From Acidovorax sp. Leaf160 (GTDB taxonomy: Bacteria; Pseudomonadota; Gammaproteobacteria; Burkholderiales; Burkholderiaceae_C), in assembly GCF_001424265.1 (NCBI RefSeq), contig NZ_LMOV01000025.1, forward strand, positions 5,843 through 69,842: a stretch of DNA of 64,000 bases, given 5' to 3'. Shown here piece after piece: positions 49,167-57,894 of this stretch. Numbering within the stretch: position 1 is the stretch's first letter; each line of letters begins with the position of its first letter. The notes under the pieces are model-generated. The model searched no databases. It saw only the letters and a list, made by a program, of their open reading frames with translations, and was not told where the DNA came from. The position numbers were made by a program, and so were the translations under genes.

Positions 49167-50651
49167 TCAGCAAGCCTGCTCGGATGCTTCCGGCAGCGAC
49201 GCCGGTGGCGAGGTTTCGGCTGCTCCCGGCACGGGGGCCTTGAACAGTGCCGCCACCTTGCGTCGCGGCTTGATGTTCGCGGAGATACTGCTGCGGGCGG
49301 GTTGGGCCTTGGCGGCGGCCTCCCAGCCTGGAGCGCCCTCATGGGAGGCGGTGGGCTCGTAGGGCTTGTCGAAGAAAGGATCGCGCGGCGCCGCAGATTG
49401 CCGATAGGTGCGCGACTCGCGTCGCTCCCGGCCGCCACCACTGCTGGCGCCTTGCTCTTCCTCGCGCCAGGCGCGACGGCCATCGTTGAACCGGCCGGAG
49501 GGACGCTCCACCTCGAATTCGATCGGCTCGAGTTCGATCTTCTTCTTGATCAGCTTTTCGATGTCGCCCACCAGGCGCGCATCGCTGCTCGACACCAGCG
49601 TGACCGCCAGACCGGAAGCGCCGGCACGGCCCGTGCGGCCGATACGGTGCACGTAGTCTTCCGCGTTGAACGGCACGTCGAAGTTGAACACGGCCGGAAC
49701 GTCCTTGATGTCGAGGCCGCGAGCGGCGACATCGGTGCAGACCAGCAGATCGACTTCGCCCTTCTTGAACGCTTCCAGTGCCTTCAGACGCTCGTCCTGG
49801 CTCTTGTCGCCGTGCAGCGCGGCGGTCTTCAGACCCTCGCGCTCCAGCGAACGCGCCAGCCGGCCGCAGCCCAGTTTGCTGTTCACGAAGATGAAAGCCT
49901 GGCGCACGCCTCGGTCCTTCAGCACCTTGTGGATGGCACGCCGCTTGTCGTCGTCGGACGCCGAATAGAAGCGCTGCTCCACCGTCGAAGCGGTTTCGTT
50001 CGGACGCGCGACTTCGATCGTGATCGGGTCTTGCAGATAGCTGCTGGCCAGACGCTTGATCTCGGGCGAGAACGTTGCCGAAAACAGCAGCGTGGTGCGT
50101 TGCTTGGGCAGGTACGACAGGATGCGCTGGAGATCGGGCAGGAAGCCGATGTCGAGCATGCGGTCGGCTTCGTCAAGCACCACGTACTCGACCTGGTTGA
50201 GCACGGCGTTCTTGGCCTCGATGTGATCGAGCAAGCGGCCGGGCGTGGCCACCAGCACCTCGACGCCTTTTTTCAGCTCCAGCGTCTGGGGCTTCATGTC
50301 CATGCCGCCGAAGACGACCGTGCTGCGCAGCTTGGTGTGCTTGGCGTAGAGCGCGATCTGCTGAGCGACCTGGTCGGCCAGTTCACGGGTCGGCAACAGC
50401 ACCAGGGCGCGCACGGGATGCCGGGCGGGGGACGTCGAGCTGTTCTCGTGCTTCATCAGCCGCTGCAGCAGCGGCAGGGAGAAAGCGGCCGTCTTGCCGG
50501 TGCCGGTCTGGGCGGCACCCATCACGTCCTTGCCGGTCAAAACGACGGGAATGGCCTGCGCCTGGATGGGCGTCATGGACTCGTAGCCCATGTCGGCGAC
50601 GGCGCGGGCCAGCGGCTCGGCCAGCGATAGATTGGAAAAGGAACTTGTCAT
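49167..50651 (-). CDS. rhlE: DEAD-box RNA helicase RhlE
   Basis: ATP-dependent RNA helicase of 494 residues. The Q-motif region, AQTGTGKTAAF (motif I), DEAD in VVLDEADRMLDIGF, SAT, and TDVAARGLDI, HRIGRTGRAG are all visible. The C-terminal 110 residues are a basic, Ser/Arg/Glu-rich tail (REERRESRTYRQSAAPRD and after) that probably binds RNA. AAGG stands six bases before the ATG at 50651. The leader holds a copy of the interspersed repeat, which may supply promoter-like AT-rich sequence. RhlE rather than other DEAD proteins is favoured by the length of the core and tail. Confidence 0.93.
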   Translation of the reverse strand: MTSSFSNLSLAEPLARAVADMGYESMTPIQAQAIPVVLTGKDVMGAAQTGTGKTAAFSLPLLQRLMKHENSSTSPARHPVRALVLLPTRELADQVAQQIALYAKHTKLRSTVVFGGMDMKPQTLELKKGVEVLVATPGRLLDHIEAKNAVLNQVEYVVLDEADRMLDIGFLPDLQRILSYLPKQRTTLLFSATFSPEIKRLASSYLQDPITIEVARPNETASTVEQRFYSASDDDKRRAIHKVLKDRGVRQAFIFVNSKLGCGRLARSLEREGLKTAALHGDKSQDERLKALEAFKKGEVDLLVCTDVAARGLDIKDVPAVFNFDVPFNAEDYVHRIGRTGRAGASGLAVTLVSSSDARLVGDIEKLIKKKIELEPIEFEVERPSGRFNDGRRAWREEEQGASSGGGRERRESRTYRQSAAPRDPFFDKPYEPTASHEGAPGWEAAAKAQPARSSISANIKPRRKVAALFKAPVPGAAETSPPASLPEASEQAC

Positions 50652-50750
50652 TTGAGCCTTCTATTGTCGCACCAGGGAGCGACAAGGCCATTTTTTCGCT
50701 ACGGCGCGGCCTCACCCAGAGCATGGGCGCTCCAGGATCGGTCGCCATTT

Positions 50751-50803
50751 GCTACATTATTAATAGCATCCAGCCCAGCAATGACGGGCGCTCAGCCCCA
50801 AAA
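50751..50803 (+). repeat. Interspersed palindromic repeat, copy in rhlE leader
   Basis: Palindrome GCTACATTATTAATAGC (50751-50767), 19 bases, GGCGCTCAGCCCC, then AAAA. It lies about 100 bases before the rhlE start, in antisense orientation to rhlE, and is the only AT-rich stretch in that leader. Confidence 0.8.
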
Positions 50804-50841
50804 CCTCAAGGCACTCACCCCGTCGCAACGGCCGAGCGAAA

Positions 50842-51717
50842 TCACAACGTTCGGGCAGAGAAGGTGTCGCAGCCCTTCACGCTACCGTTCTGCAGCCCGT
50901 TCTGGAACCAGCGCTGGCGCTGCGCACTGGAGCCGTGCGTGAAGCTGTCGGGCACGACGGCGCCCCCACTGGCCCGCTGCAACGCATCGTCGCCGATCTT
51001 GGCGGCCGCGTTCATGGCCTCCTCCACGTCGCCCTGCTCCAGAATGTGGCGGGCATCCTGGGCATGGTGCGCCCAGACGCCAGCAAAGCAATCGGCCTGC
51101 AGTTCGAGCCGCACGGACAGCTGGTTGTACTCCGTCTGGCTGACCCGGCCCCGCATCTGGTCGACCTTGCCGCTGATGCCGAGCAGGTTCTGCACATGGT
51201 GGCCGACCTCATGGGCTACGACGTAGGCCTGGGCGAAGTCGCCGGGCGCACCGAGCTGGTTCTTGAGCGTTCTGTAGAAACTCAGATCGATGTAGACCTT
51301 CTGGTCTGCGGGGCAGTAGAAAGGCCCCATGGCGGCCTGCCCGGTTCCGCAGGCAGTGGGGGTGCGGCCATCGAACAGCACCAGCCGAGGCTGCGCATAT
51401 TGGCTGCCACCCTTCTTGAAGATGTCGCCCCAGACGTCTTCCGTGTCGGCCAGGACGGTGGACACGAAGCGCGCCATCGTATCGTCAGCTGGCGGGCGCT
51501 GGGCCGGGGCTTGCTGCACCTGCGCCGGCGCGCCGCCACCGCTCAACATACCCAGCAGGGTCAGAGGGTTGATCCCGAAGATCCAGCCGCCCAGCAGCGC
51601 GATGACGATCGTGCCAATGCCGATGCCACGGCCACCAAAGACGGGAAATCCACCCCCGCCCCCCGCCCCGCGGCGGTCCTCGACGTTGTCGGACTCGCGA
51701 TTGCCTTCCCATTTCAT
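50842..51717 (-). CDS. ypfJ: YpfJ-type neutral zinc metallopeptidase
   Basis: A 291-residue protein with one membrane segment (GIGIGTIVIALLGGWIFGI, about residues 31-49) and a zinc metallopeptidase domain carrying HEVGHH (His 169 onward) and a later helix with RLELQADCFAGVWAHHA. A conserved CGTG and CPADQK block sits before it. The start at 51717 has GAGGGAG seven bases upstream; a GTG at 51723 is in frame but too close to that site. Its substrate is unknown. It stands between rhlE and a small unknown gene. Confidence 0.92.
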   Translation of the reverse strand: MKWEGNRESDNVEDRRGAGGGGGFPVFGGRGIGIGTIVIALLGGWIFGINPLTLLGMLSGGGAPAQVQQAPAQRPPADDTMARFVSTVLADTEDVWGDIFKKGGSQYAQPRLVLFDGRTPTACGTGQAAMGPFYCPADQKVYIDLSFYRTLKNQLGAPGDFAQAYVVAHEVGHHVQNLLGISGKVDQMRGRVSQTEYNQLSVRLELQADCFAGVWAHHAQDARHILEQGDVEEAMNAAAKIGDDALQRASGGAVVPDSFTHGSSAQRQRWFQNGLQNGSVKGCDTFSARTL

Positions 51718-51912
51718 GCCCACACTCCCTCGCGCCGGTTCAGGCGCACCATGTACAGGACGCGGATGTTAAGTCCTGCGCCGCCTCATCCCGCGAGGTA
51801 GCTCACTCAGCGCACGCAGCACTGCAGCGGTGCTGCGCCGGCATGCGCGCCGTCCGCCCCTACCGGTGCGCGGACTGCCTGACCTGCGCACTTCACCGCA
51901 TGGCGCACGCGC

Positions 51913-52134
51913 TCACTGCGCCATGTTGGCCGGGTGCAGGTCTACCGTGGAGCTGACCTGCACCGGCTTCACGGCCTGCCGGGCCGCCTGTTCCACCTGG
52001 CCACTGACCACCATGCCGACTGCGACCAATTGAATGGCGATGACGACCGAGCCGATTCCCACTACCCACGGCTTCATGGAAGAGTCGGACACCTCCGTAG
52101 AGCGTTGGGCCGGGGACAGGTGGATCGTAGGCAT
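51913..52134 (-). CDS. Small single-pass membrane protein of unknown function
   Basis: A 73-residue product not recognised. It has a hydrophilic N-terminus, one hydrophobic segment (WVVGIGSVVIAIQLVAVGMVVSG, residues 23-45) and a Gln/Val-rich C-terminus (VEQAARQAVKPVQVSSTV). The ATG is preceded by AGAGGA with seven bases of spacing, a strong ribosome-binding site, so I accept it as real. Alternate frames on the other strand lack this. Confidence 0.6.
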   Translation of the reverse strand: MPTIHLSPAQRSTEVSDSSMKPWVVGIGSVVIAIQLVAVGMVVSGQVEQAARQAVKPVQVSSTVDLHPANMAQ

Positions 52135-52260
52135 CGTTATTCCTCTTTAGTCGTTGATGGCACGAATGCTAAAAGTGCCACTTCGATGGGCTCCGAGGTT
52201 ATTCACGCAGCCACCTGTAGGACTGACTCCAGAGCGCAAACTGCCGCGCGGTCGCACCAT

Positions 52261-52291
52261 AAAAAAAGCCTGCCACAGGCAGTGGCAGGCT
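52261..52291 (-). terminator. Rho-independent terminator
   Basis: Stem AGCCTGCCAC (52267-52276) with GTGGCAGGCT (52282-52291), loop AGGCA, followed on the minus strand by a run of seven U. It terminates the transcript of the 109-residue protein gene upstream, and isolates the 73-residue gene. Confidence 0.88.
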
Positions 52292-52390
52292 TCGATGGCG
52301 GACACCGGGAATGGGATCAGCGGCTGTCAGCGGAACTGGATGATTCGATATGCGGTAATTCCTGGCGGTCCGAACCAGACGCCTCGCCAC

Positions 52391-52720
52391 TCAGTTGCGT
52401 GTTGCACGGGCAAAGGGAGAGCGGCCCGCGAAATAAGGCGCCAACTCTTCCGTCAACGTTTGCAATTCAGCGTCGTCCTGCAGCGCCCAAGCCCGCTCGA
52501 GCTGTTCGACCGCATAGCGACGATCCCCCAGCATCATGGCGGCGCTGACACACTGACCATGCGCTGCCATGCGCAACAGAAACGCATCCAGCGAGTGCGC
52601 AGGCCAGTAGGCCATGCCGCAACGCGCCCAATCGGATGCATTGCTGGCTGATGCCTGGCCGATTGCGTCGGCAGGACCGGGAACACGGGCGGCGGGGGTG
52701 GACGAGTGAAAGGCAAGCAT
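52391..52720 (-). CDS. Hypothetical protein (109 aa)
   Basis: A 109-residue protein not recognised. Ala/Ser-rich start, a helical middle with Cys, Trp and Met, and AVEQLERAWALQDDAELQTLTEELAPYFAGRSPFA near the end. No membrane segment or motif. AAGGA stands seven bases before the ATG, and a strong terminator follows, so it has its own transcription unit. Its function cannot be guessed from the sequence. Confidence 0.65.
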   Translation of the reverse strand: MLAFHSSTPAARVPGPADAIGQASASNASDWARCGMAYWPAHSLDAFLLRMAAHGQCVSAAMMLGDRRYAVEQLERAWALQDDAELQTLTEELAPYFAGRSPFARATRN

Positions 52721-52879
52721 GATGACGTCCTTGGCAGTGGTCAGTTCAGTAAATCTTGAGCAGCAAACGTTTCGCTCAAAGCACCGGCAAATGCTACCCA
52801 GCCGCCCAGGCGCTGACCCGCTGAAAGGGGGGAATACCGTCGTAGGACTTTTCCCCGAGCCACGCCTTGCAAGCTGTCT

Positions 52880-53446
52880 TCAGGCCTTGGGCAGCGTCAC
52901 GCCCACCTGGCCCTGATACTTCCCGCCGCGGTCTTTGTAGCTGACCTCGCAAACCTCGTCACTTTCAAAGAACAGCACCTGCGCACAGCCCTCCCCTGCG
53001 TAAATGCGCGCAGGCAGCGGGGTGGTGTTGCTGAATTCGAGCGTGACATACCCTTCCCACTCCGGCTCGAACGGCGTCACGTTGACGATGATCCCGCAGC
53101 GGGCATAGGTGCTTTTGCCCAGGCAAATGGTGAGCACGTTGCGCGGAATACGGAAGTATTCGACCGTGCGCGCCAGCGCAAAACTATTGGGCGGAATGAT
53201 GCAGCTGTCTCCATGAAAATCGACGAAACTCTTTTCGTCGAAATTCTTCGGGTCCACCACCGTGCTGTGGATATTGGTAAACACCTTGAATTCGGGCGCG
53301 CACCGAATGTCGTACCCATAACTGCTGGTGCCGTAGCTGATGATCTTGCGGCCGTCCTGCTCCCGGATCTGGCCCGGCTCGAACGGCTCGATCATTCCGT
53401 TCTGCTTTGCCATGCGGCGGATCCACTTGTCGCTCTTGATGCTCAT
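52880..53446 (-). CDS. dcd: dCTP deaminase
   Basis: Deaminates dCTP to dUTP for thymidylate synthesis, 188 residues, trimeric. Core blocks [45 protein letters not shown] and [31 protein letters not shown] are typical, with the catalytic Glu in the last. The start at 53446 has AGGAG seven bases upstream; the ORF also opens at 53467 without one. The Gln/Arg in QVLFFESDE fit the family. Confidence 0.97.
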   Translation of the reverse strand: MSIKSDKWIRRMAKQNGMIEPFEPGQIREQDGRKIISYGTSSYGYDIRCAPEFKVFTNIHSTVVDPKNFDEKSFVDFHGDSCIIPPNSFALARTVEYFRIPRNVLTICLGKSTYARCGIIVNVTPFEPEWEGYVTLEFSNTTPLPARIYAGEGCAQVLFFESDEVCEVSYKDRGGKYQGQVGVTLPKA

Positions 53447-53614
53447 TGCGTTACTCCTGTGCTGCATTCTAGGGACGGAGCAGCCCCTGGGTCGGCAAGT
53501 CCGGCGAGCCGGTCACCCACGGCGCAACCGGCAGGAGCCCCCTCAAGGTCGGCGACGATGCGGGACGTGTGCGTGCAGCGACGCAATCACGCCGCCGGGC
53601 AGAACCGCAGCGAC

Positions 53615-53670
53615 CCGTCCGATGCGATAGCAGCCAACCCGCCTGGCAAGAGCGCTATGCACCGTTTCCG
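53615..53670 (+). repeat. Possible decayed copy of the interspersed repeat at the guaD stop
   Basis: ATAGC ends at 53631, exactly 19 bases separate it from AGCGCT (53651-53656), then CACCGTTT follows. The left arm of the palindrome is lost. The stop codon of guaD (TAG on the minus strand, 53657-53655) lies in the AGCGCT box. Only one clear half, so treat as tentative. Confidence 0.35.
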
Positions 53671-54941
53671 GCGGTGACCGTGCGTTCGATGACTCGGTCA
53701 TCGCCCAGCACGATCAAGGCGAACAGCAATTCGTCCAGGCTCTCTGCCTGCGCGGTCTTGCGCGCCAGCAGCGGAGTCGCCTTGGGATTGAGCACCACGA
53801 AATCAGCTTCCGTGCCCGGCTGCAGGGTGCCCACGACACCGCCCAGCCCCAGCGCCTCAGCCGCGCCCCCCGTGTGCCGCCACCACAGCTCCTGCGGACT
53901 CAGGCTGAGTCCCGGCTTGGTTTGCCCTTCTCGGCCCACGTAGTACGCCGCCAGCATGGTGTGGAACGGGCTGAAGCTGGTCCCGCCGCCCACATCGCTG
54001 GCCAGACCATGATGAAAGCCGACACGCCGGGCACCCTCGTAGTCGAAGAAGCCGCTGCCGAGAAACAGATTGCTGGTCGGGCTCACCGCCGCAGCCGTCC
54101 CGGTGTCGCGCATCAGCGCGCGGTCAGCATCGTCGAAATGGATGCAATGGGCATAGACCGCCCGCTCGCGCATCAGGCCGAAGTCGTCATAGATCGAGAG
54201 ATAACTGCGGGCAGCGGGAAACAGCTCCCGCGCCCAGCGAACCTCGTCCAGGTTTTCCGCCACGTGCGACTGGATCCAGACGTCCGGGTACCGGGCGGCC
54301 AACTCGCCCGCGCCGCGCAGCTGCGCCTCGCTGCAACTGGGCGCGAAGCGGGGCGTGATGGCATATCCCAGCCGGCCCTGGCCGTGCCAGCGCTGAATGA
54401 GGGTTTCGGTGTCGATCAAGGACTGCTCGGTCTGGTCGCGCACGCCATCGGGCGAATGCCGGTCCTGCAGCACCTTGCCCGCGATGAGGCGCTGGCCGCG
54501 CTTGTGCGCTTCGGCCATCAGCGCATCCACCGACGCGGGATGCGAGGTCGCGAAAGTCAGTGCGGTCGTCACACCATGGCGTTGCAGCTCATCCAGGAAC
54601 ACCGTGGCCACTTCGGCGGCGTAGACCGGGTCGGCAAACCGCGACTCGTGCGGGAAGGTGTAGTTCTCGAGCCACGGCAGCAGGCCTTCGGCCGGTGATC
54701 CGATCACATCCGTCTGAGGAAAGTGGATGTGCATGTCGATGAAGCCGGGGGCGATGATGCGATCCGGCCAATGCGTGAAGGGCAAGTGCGCAAACTGGGG
54801 TGCCAATGACTGCCATGCCCCGGCCGCCTTCACGCGCCACCGGTTCTGGCCGTCCAGTTGCAGAGCAAGCAAGCCATCAGGATCGAATGCTGCCGATCCT
54901 TCAGGCGTGAAGCGAAGGAGTGATGACCGGTAAATTTGCAT
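53655..54941 (-). CDS. guaD: Guanine deaminase
   Basis: Zinc amidohydrolase that turns guanine into xanthine for purine breakdown, 428 residues. Metal ligands: APGFIDMHIHFPQ (His 71, His 73), IQSHVAEN (His), YAHCIHFDD (His) and SDVGGGTS (Asp). The start at 54941 gives MQIYRSSLLRF, and the frame upstream to 55064 is not family-like. It is divergent from the minor-pilin operon and probably transcribed alone. Its stop overlaps a possible repeat copy. Confidence 0.94.
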   Translation of the reverse strand: MQIYRSSLLRFTPEGSAAFDPDGLLALQLDGQNRWRVKAAGAWQSLAPQFAHLPFTHWPDRIIAPGFIDMHIHFPQTDVIGSPAEGLLPWLENYTFPHESRFADPVYAAEVATVFLDELQRHGVTTALTFATSHPASVDALMAEAHKRGQRLIAGKVLQDRHSPDGVRDQTEQSLIDTETLIQRWHGQGRLGYAITPRFAPSCSEAQLRGAGELAARYPDVWIQSHVAENLDEVRWARELFPAARSYLSIYDDFGLMRERAVYAHCIHFDDADRALMRDTGTAAAVSPTSNLFLGSGFFDYEGARRVGFHHGLASDVGGGTSFSPFHTMLAAYYVGREGQTKPGLSLSPQELWWRHTGGAAEALGLGGVVGTLQPGTEADFVVLNPKATPLLARKTAQAESLDELLFALIVLGDDRVIERTVTAGNGA

Positions 54942-55087
54942 TGTGGAAAAATCGTGGGCACAAGTAGCGGACCCGGAACCGCAGACCCGCAATGGGCAGT
55001 CATTCTGACCCAACTGCCAGCGCAGTGGACGATGAGTTCCCATTCGTCTGACGGGTGCTGCCATTGGTCCACCACGGCTGGCTCGTT

Positions 55088-55100
55088 CCGCACAGTGCGG
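55088..55100. promoter_or_regulatory. Perfect palindrome ahead of the minor-pilin operon
   Basis: CCGCACAGTGCGG is a perfect 13-base palindrome (odd centre) 10 bases before the fimT start. A ribosome-binding site AGGA lies between it and the ATG. It could be an operator or a small hairpin in the leader that affects translation of the operon. Confidence 0.45.
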
Positions 55101-55110
55101 TTAGGATTTT

Positions 55111-55695
55111 ATGAAAGACCCGTGCCCCATGCTTCCACCCCACCCCCTCCAATCCAACACCGCGCGCGGTTTCACCGCCATCGAGTTGATGGTCGTCATT
55201 GCGATCGTGGCAACACTGACCGCGCTGGCAGCACCCAGCTTTCGACCCATCATCGAGAAGTGGCGAATCCGAGATGCCGCCGACAACTTTACCTCGGCTC
55301 TTTATGTCGCACGCACCGAAGCCATCAAGCGTGGGGGCAGGGTTGTGCTTCGCAAAAACCCGTTAAACGCGCAAGACTGCCCCTCTTCGGACACCATCCA
55401 AGACTGGGGTTGTGGCTGGTTCTTGTATGTGGACGTTAATAACAACGAGATTTTTGACGCAGGAACAGACGTAATGCTTCAAAAGTCGCCCCCACTCAAA
55501 TCGCTACTTTTCACCAATAAAGCTTCCAACGTCTCTTACTACAAATTCGACCGCTGGGGCAAGGCTGGAGTAACTGCGATGGGATTTACCTTGTTACCCT
55601 TACCAGACGGAGTCTCCTCGCCTTACGTCACCACGCTCTGCATTTCGTCTGGCGGGCGGGTGCAACGGCAGGAAGGGGATGTGGCGTGTCAATAA
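55111..55695 (+). CDS. fimT: Minor pilin FimT/GspH family
   Basis: A 194-residue prepilin-like protein. Type IV prepilin cleavage site RG/FTAIELMVVIAIVATL, with Glu 5 of the mature protein, then a GspH-type globular region. Cys pairs in it may form disulfides. The start at 55111 has AGGA five bases upstream; a Met at 55129 has no site. First gene of fimT-pilV-pilW-pilX-pilY1-pilE. The sequence is of lower GC than its neighbours. Confidence 0.9.
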   Translation: MKDPCPMLPPHPLQSNTARGFTAIELMVVIAIVATLTALAAPSFRPIIEKWRIRDAADNFTSALYVARTEAIKRGGRVVLRKNPLNAQDCPSSDTIQDWGCGWFLYVDVNNNEIFDAGTDVMLQKSPPLKSLLFTNKASNVSYYKFDRWGKAGVTAMGFTLLPLPDGVSSPYVTTLCISSGGRVQRQEGDVACQ

Positions 55696-56321
55696 CGATA
55701 TCGGCTGCTCGGCGGCAAGCTGGCTTGACCCTCATTGAATCGCTCATTGCCATTGTGGTCATGGCGCTTGGCATCCTGGGCATTGTGGGAATCCAGTTGC
55801 GCACCTTGGTGGAAACACAGACGAGCAACAGCAGGGCACAAGCCATCAGGCTGATTGACAACCTGAGTGAGCGGGTGCGGCTCAACCCCAGCGCGAGCAC
55901 TCCCTCCGTGAGCGCCAACTACATTACCGGCTTCGGTGACATGCCTGCCAGCACCAGCTGCGCCAGTGGCTGTACCGCACCCAATCTGGCGGCTTACGAC
56001 CGTGGTGCTTGGAAGCGTCTTGTGCAGTCAACCCTGCCGTTAGGCGACGCTGCGGTTTTCTATGCTGCGGATGAAACCGACGCGGGCAATCGCAGGCAGC
56101 TGGGCGTGATGGTCAGTTGGAGAGAAAACGAGAAAGTCCGAGCCACAGATTCCGCCGCAGAGACAGCAGCCTATAAACAGCCGTTCGCCGTGACCGGTGC
56201 CAGCAATGTCTCGTGCCCGGCAGACCGGATCTGCCACCTGCAGTACATCCCGCTGGCCAATCGATGCCTGCCGTACCTTCTGTCGGGTTCTGCAGACCCC
56301 AGCTTTTTTTGCCCCCAATGA
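55686..56321 (+). CDS. pilV: Minor pilin PilV
   Basis: A 211-residue prepilin with cleavage G/LTLIESLIAIVVMALGILG and Glu 5. The globular part has an even number of Cys. The start is a GTG at 55686, overlapping the fimT stop by 10 bases, which fits translational coupling. Its own stop overlaps the pilW ATG. PilV is one of the minor pilins that prime fibre assembly. Confidence 0.88.
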   Translation: MSITISAARRQAGLTLIESLIAIVVMALGILGIVGIQLRTLVETQTSNSRAQAIRLIDNLSERVRLNPSASTPSVSANYITGFGDMPASTSCASGCTAPNLAAYDRGAWKRLVQSTLPLGDAAVFYAADETDAGNRRQLGVMVSWRENEKVRATDSAAETAAYKQPFAVTGASNVSCPADRICHLQYIPLANRCLPYLLSGSADPSFFCPQ

Positions 56322-57142
56322 AACCCGTTTATCTCCCCCATCCGGCGCCGCTGAGCCGCCGCCAACGCGGTATCACGCTGATCGAGCTGATGGTGGGCAT
56401 CACCATCGGTCTTCTGACCGTGGCCGTGGCCATGGGGGCACTCATGGTATCGCGCGGTGCCTCTGGAACAATTTCTGATGCCACCCAGATGCAGCAGCAA
56501 GCCGCTTATGCCTTTCGAGTCATCGGGCAGCAACTGCGTCAGGCAGGGTCGATTCGCCTCAATCTTGCCGCAACTCAGGCGGTGCCGACCACGATCACCC
56601 CGCAGGAGGTTGTGGCGTTTGAAACCAGCTTCGACAAGGCGACCAATACCGTTACCGGCCTGGATAGCCCCAGCAGTTCGCAATTCAAGCTTTCTGTGGC
56701 CTATCAGAACTATACGGAGGCCAACTTCTCAACCTCGCTTCCGGCATCCCTCTTTAGAAACTGTCTCGGGGAAAACGGTACTGCAACTATCGTTCAGAGT
56801 CAGTTCACCCTGCGAAACGGTAGCCTCCACTGCGCAGGCACTGGCGGGGCGCAACCGGTCATCAGAAACGTACAGGACTTCCAAGTATGGTATTTGCTTC
56901 AAGCCAATGCCGATGTGGGCAACCCCACGATCCAGCGCGTCAATGCAGCAGGAGTGGGCTCCAACTGGGCAAGAGTATTTGCAGTGGAGGTGTGTCTGGA
57001 CCTTTTTGGTGATGAAACCGTGGATATTCCTGCCGCTTCTACCTATCAGGATTGCGGGAATAATGCCGCTAGTTTCAACAGAAGACTGCATACGGTGTTT
57101 CGAAATACCTATCAAATCCGCAGCCAGGGTGTGGCAGGCTGA
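56318..57142 (+). CDS. pilW: Minor pilin PilW
   Basis: A 274-residue prepilin with cleavage RG/ITLIELMVGITIGLL and Glu 5. The start ATG at 56318 overlaps the pilV stop in an ATGA. A longer frame from 56213 is rejected because it runs through pilV. The C-terminal part is variable and Asn/Thr-rich. Expected to complex with PilV, PilX and FimT at the pilus tip. Confidence 0.88.
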   Translation: MKPVYLPHPAPLSRRQRGITLIELMVGITIGLLTVAVAMGALMVSRGASGTISDATQMQQQAAYAFRVIGQQLRQAGSIRLNLAATQAVPTTITPQEVVAFETSFDKATNTVTGLDSPSSSQFKLSVAYQNYTEANFSTSLPASLFRNCLGENGTATIVQSQFTLRNGSLHCAGTGGAQPVIRNVQDFQVWYLLQANADVGNPTIQRVNAAGVGSNWARVFAVEVCLDLFGDETVDIPAASTYQDCGNNAASFNRRLHTVFRNTYQIRSQGVAG

Positions 57143-57147
57143 ACGAC

Positions 57148-57885
57148 ATGGTTCCCATGACACATCGCAAAGCCCAAAGAGGCGTTTCCCTGATCATCGT
57201 GATCGTTCTGATCATGCTGTCCATGCTGCTGGCGCTTTGGGCGTCGAGATCGGCACTGTTCAATGAACTGATCGTGGGCAACGACGCGGATTACCAGCGG
57301 GCGTTCGAAGCCGCACAAGCCATGATTCAGGATGCCGAAATGGACATTCAAGGCACCAAAGCGGATGGGAGTGCCTGCACGCCGGCTTCAGGACGACCCC
57401 GGGTATGCCGCGTTCCGGACTCCGTCAATAGCGTGTGGTTCGTCGACGAAGATCGCGAAGTGGGGGATCTGATCGCCACGTTGACAGCCCAGCCCACGGG
57501 CTGTCTGAACGGAATTTGCGCCAAACGAACGGGCCCGCAGGATTTTTGGAACGACCCCACTACCCTTCAGGCCATGACAGCAGCGAATGTTGGCGCGCGG
57601 TACGGCGAATACACGGGAGCTTTGATAGGAAGCACCAGCAGCCAGTCCAGCAACGCCATTTTGAATCGAACGGCTGCAGGCACCGGAGCGTGGTACTGGG
57701 TGGAGATCATGCCCTATGACTCGAACGCCGGCAATTCAGGCTTGGTCACCAACGGATCCAAGATGCTCGCCTTGAATCTGAAACCCTATGTCGTCTATCG
57801 GATCACGGCAATTGCTCGAGGCTTGAAGCCCAGCACCCAGGCCGTGATCCAGACGACTTATGCCCGCCAGAAAACCAAGAATTAA
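57148..57885 (+). CDS. pilX: Minor pilin PilX
   Basis: A 245-residue PilX-type prepilin. The cleavage site RG/VSLIIVIVLIMLSMLLALWA lacks the Glu 5 of the other pilins, a difference usual in this subclass. The globular part has Cys in ACTPASGRPRVC and CLNGIC. Starts 5 bp after pilW. PilX often contacts PilY1 at the pilus tip, which is encoded next. Confidence 0.86.
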   Translation: MVPMTHRKAQRGVSLIIVIVLIMLSMLLALWASRSALFNELIVGNDADYQRAFEAAQAMIQDAEMDIQGTKADGSACTPASGRPRVCRVPDSVNSVWFVDEDREVGDLIATLTAQPTGCLNGICAKRTGPQDFWNDPTTLQAMTAANVGARYGEYTGALIGSTSSQSSNAILNRTAAGTGAWYWVEIMPYDSNAGNSGLVTNGSKMLALNLKPYVVYRITAIARGLKPSTQAVIQTTYARQKTKN

Positions 57886-57894
57886 GAGACCAGC

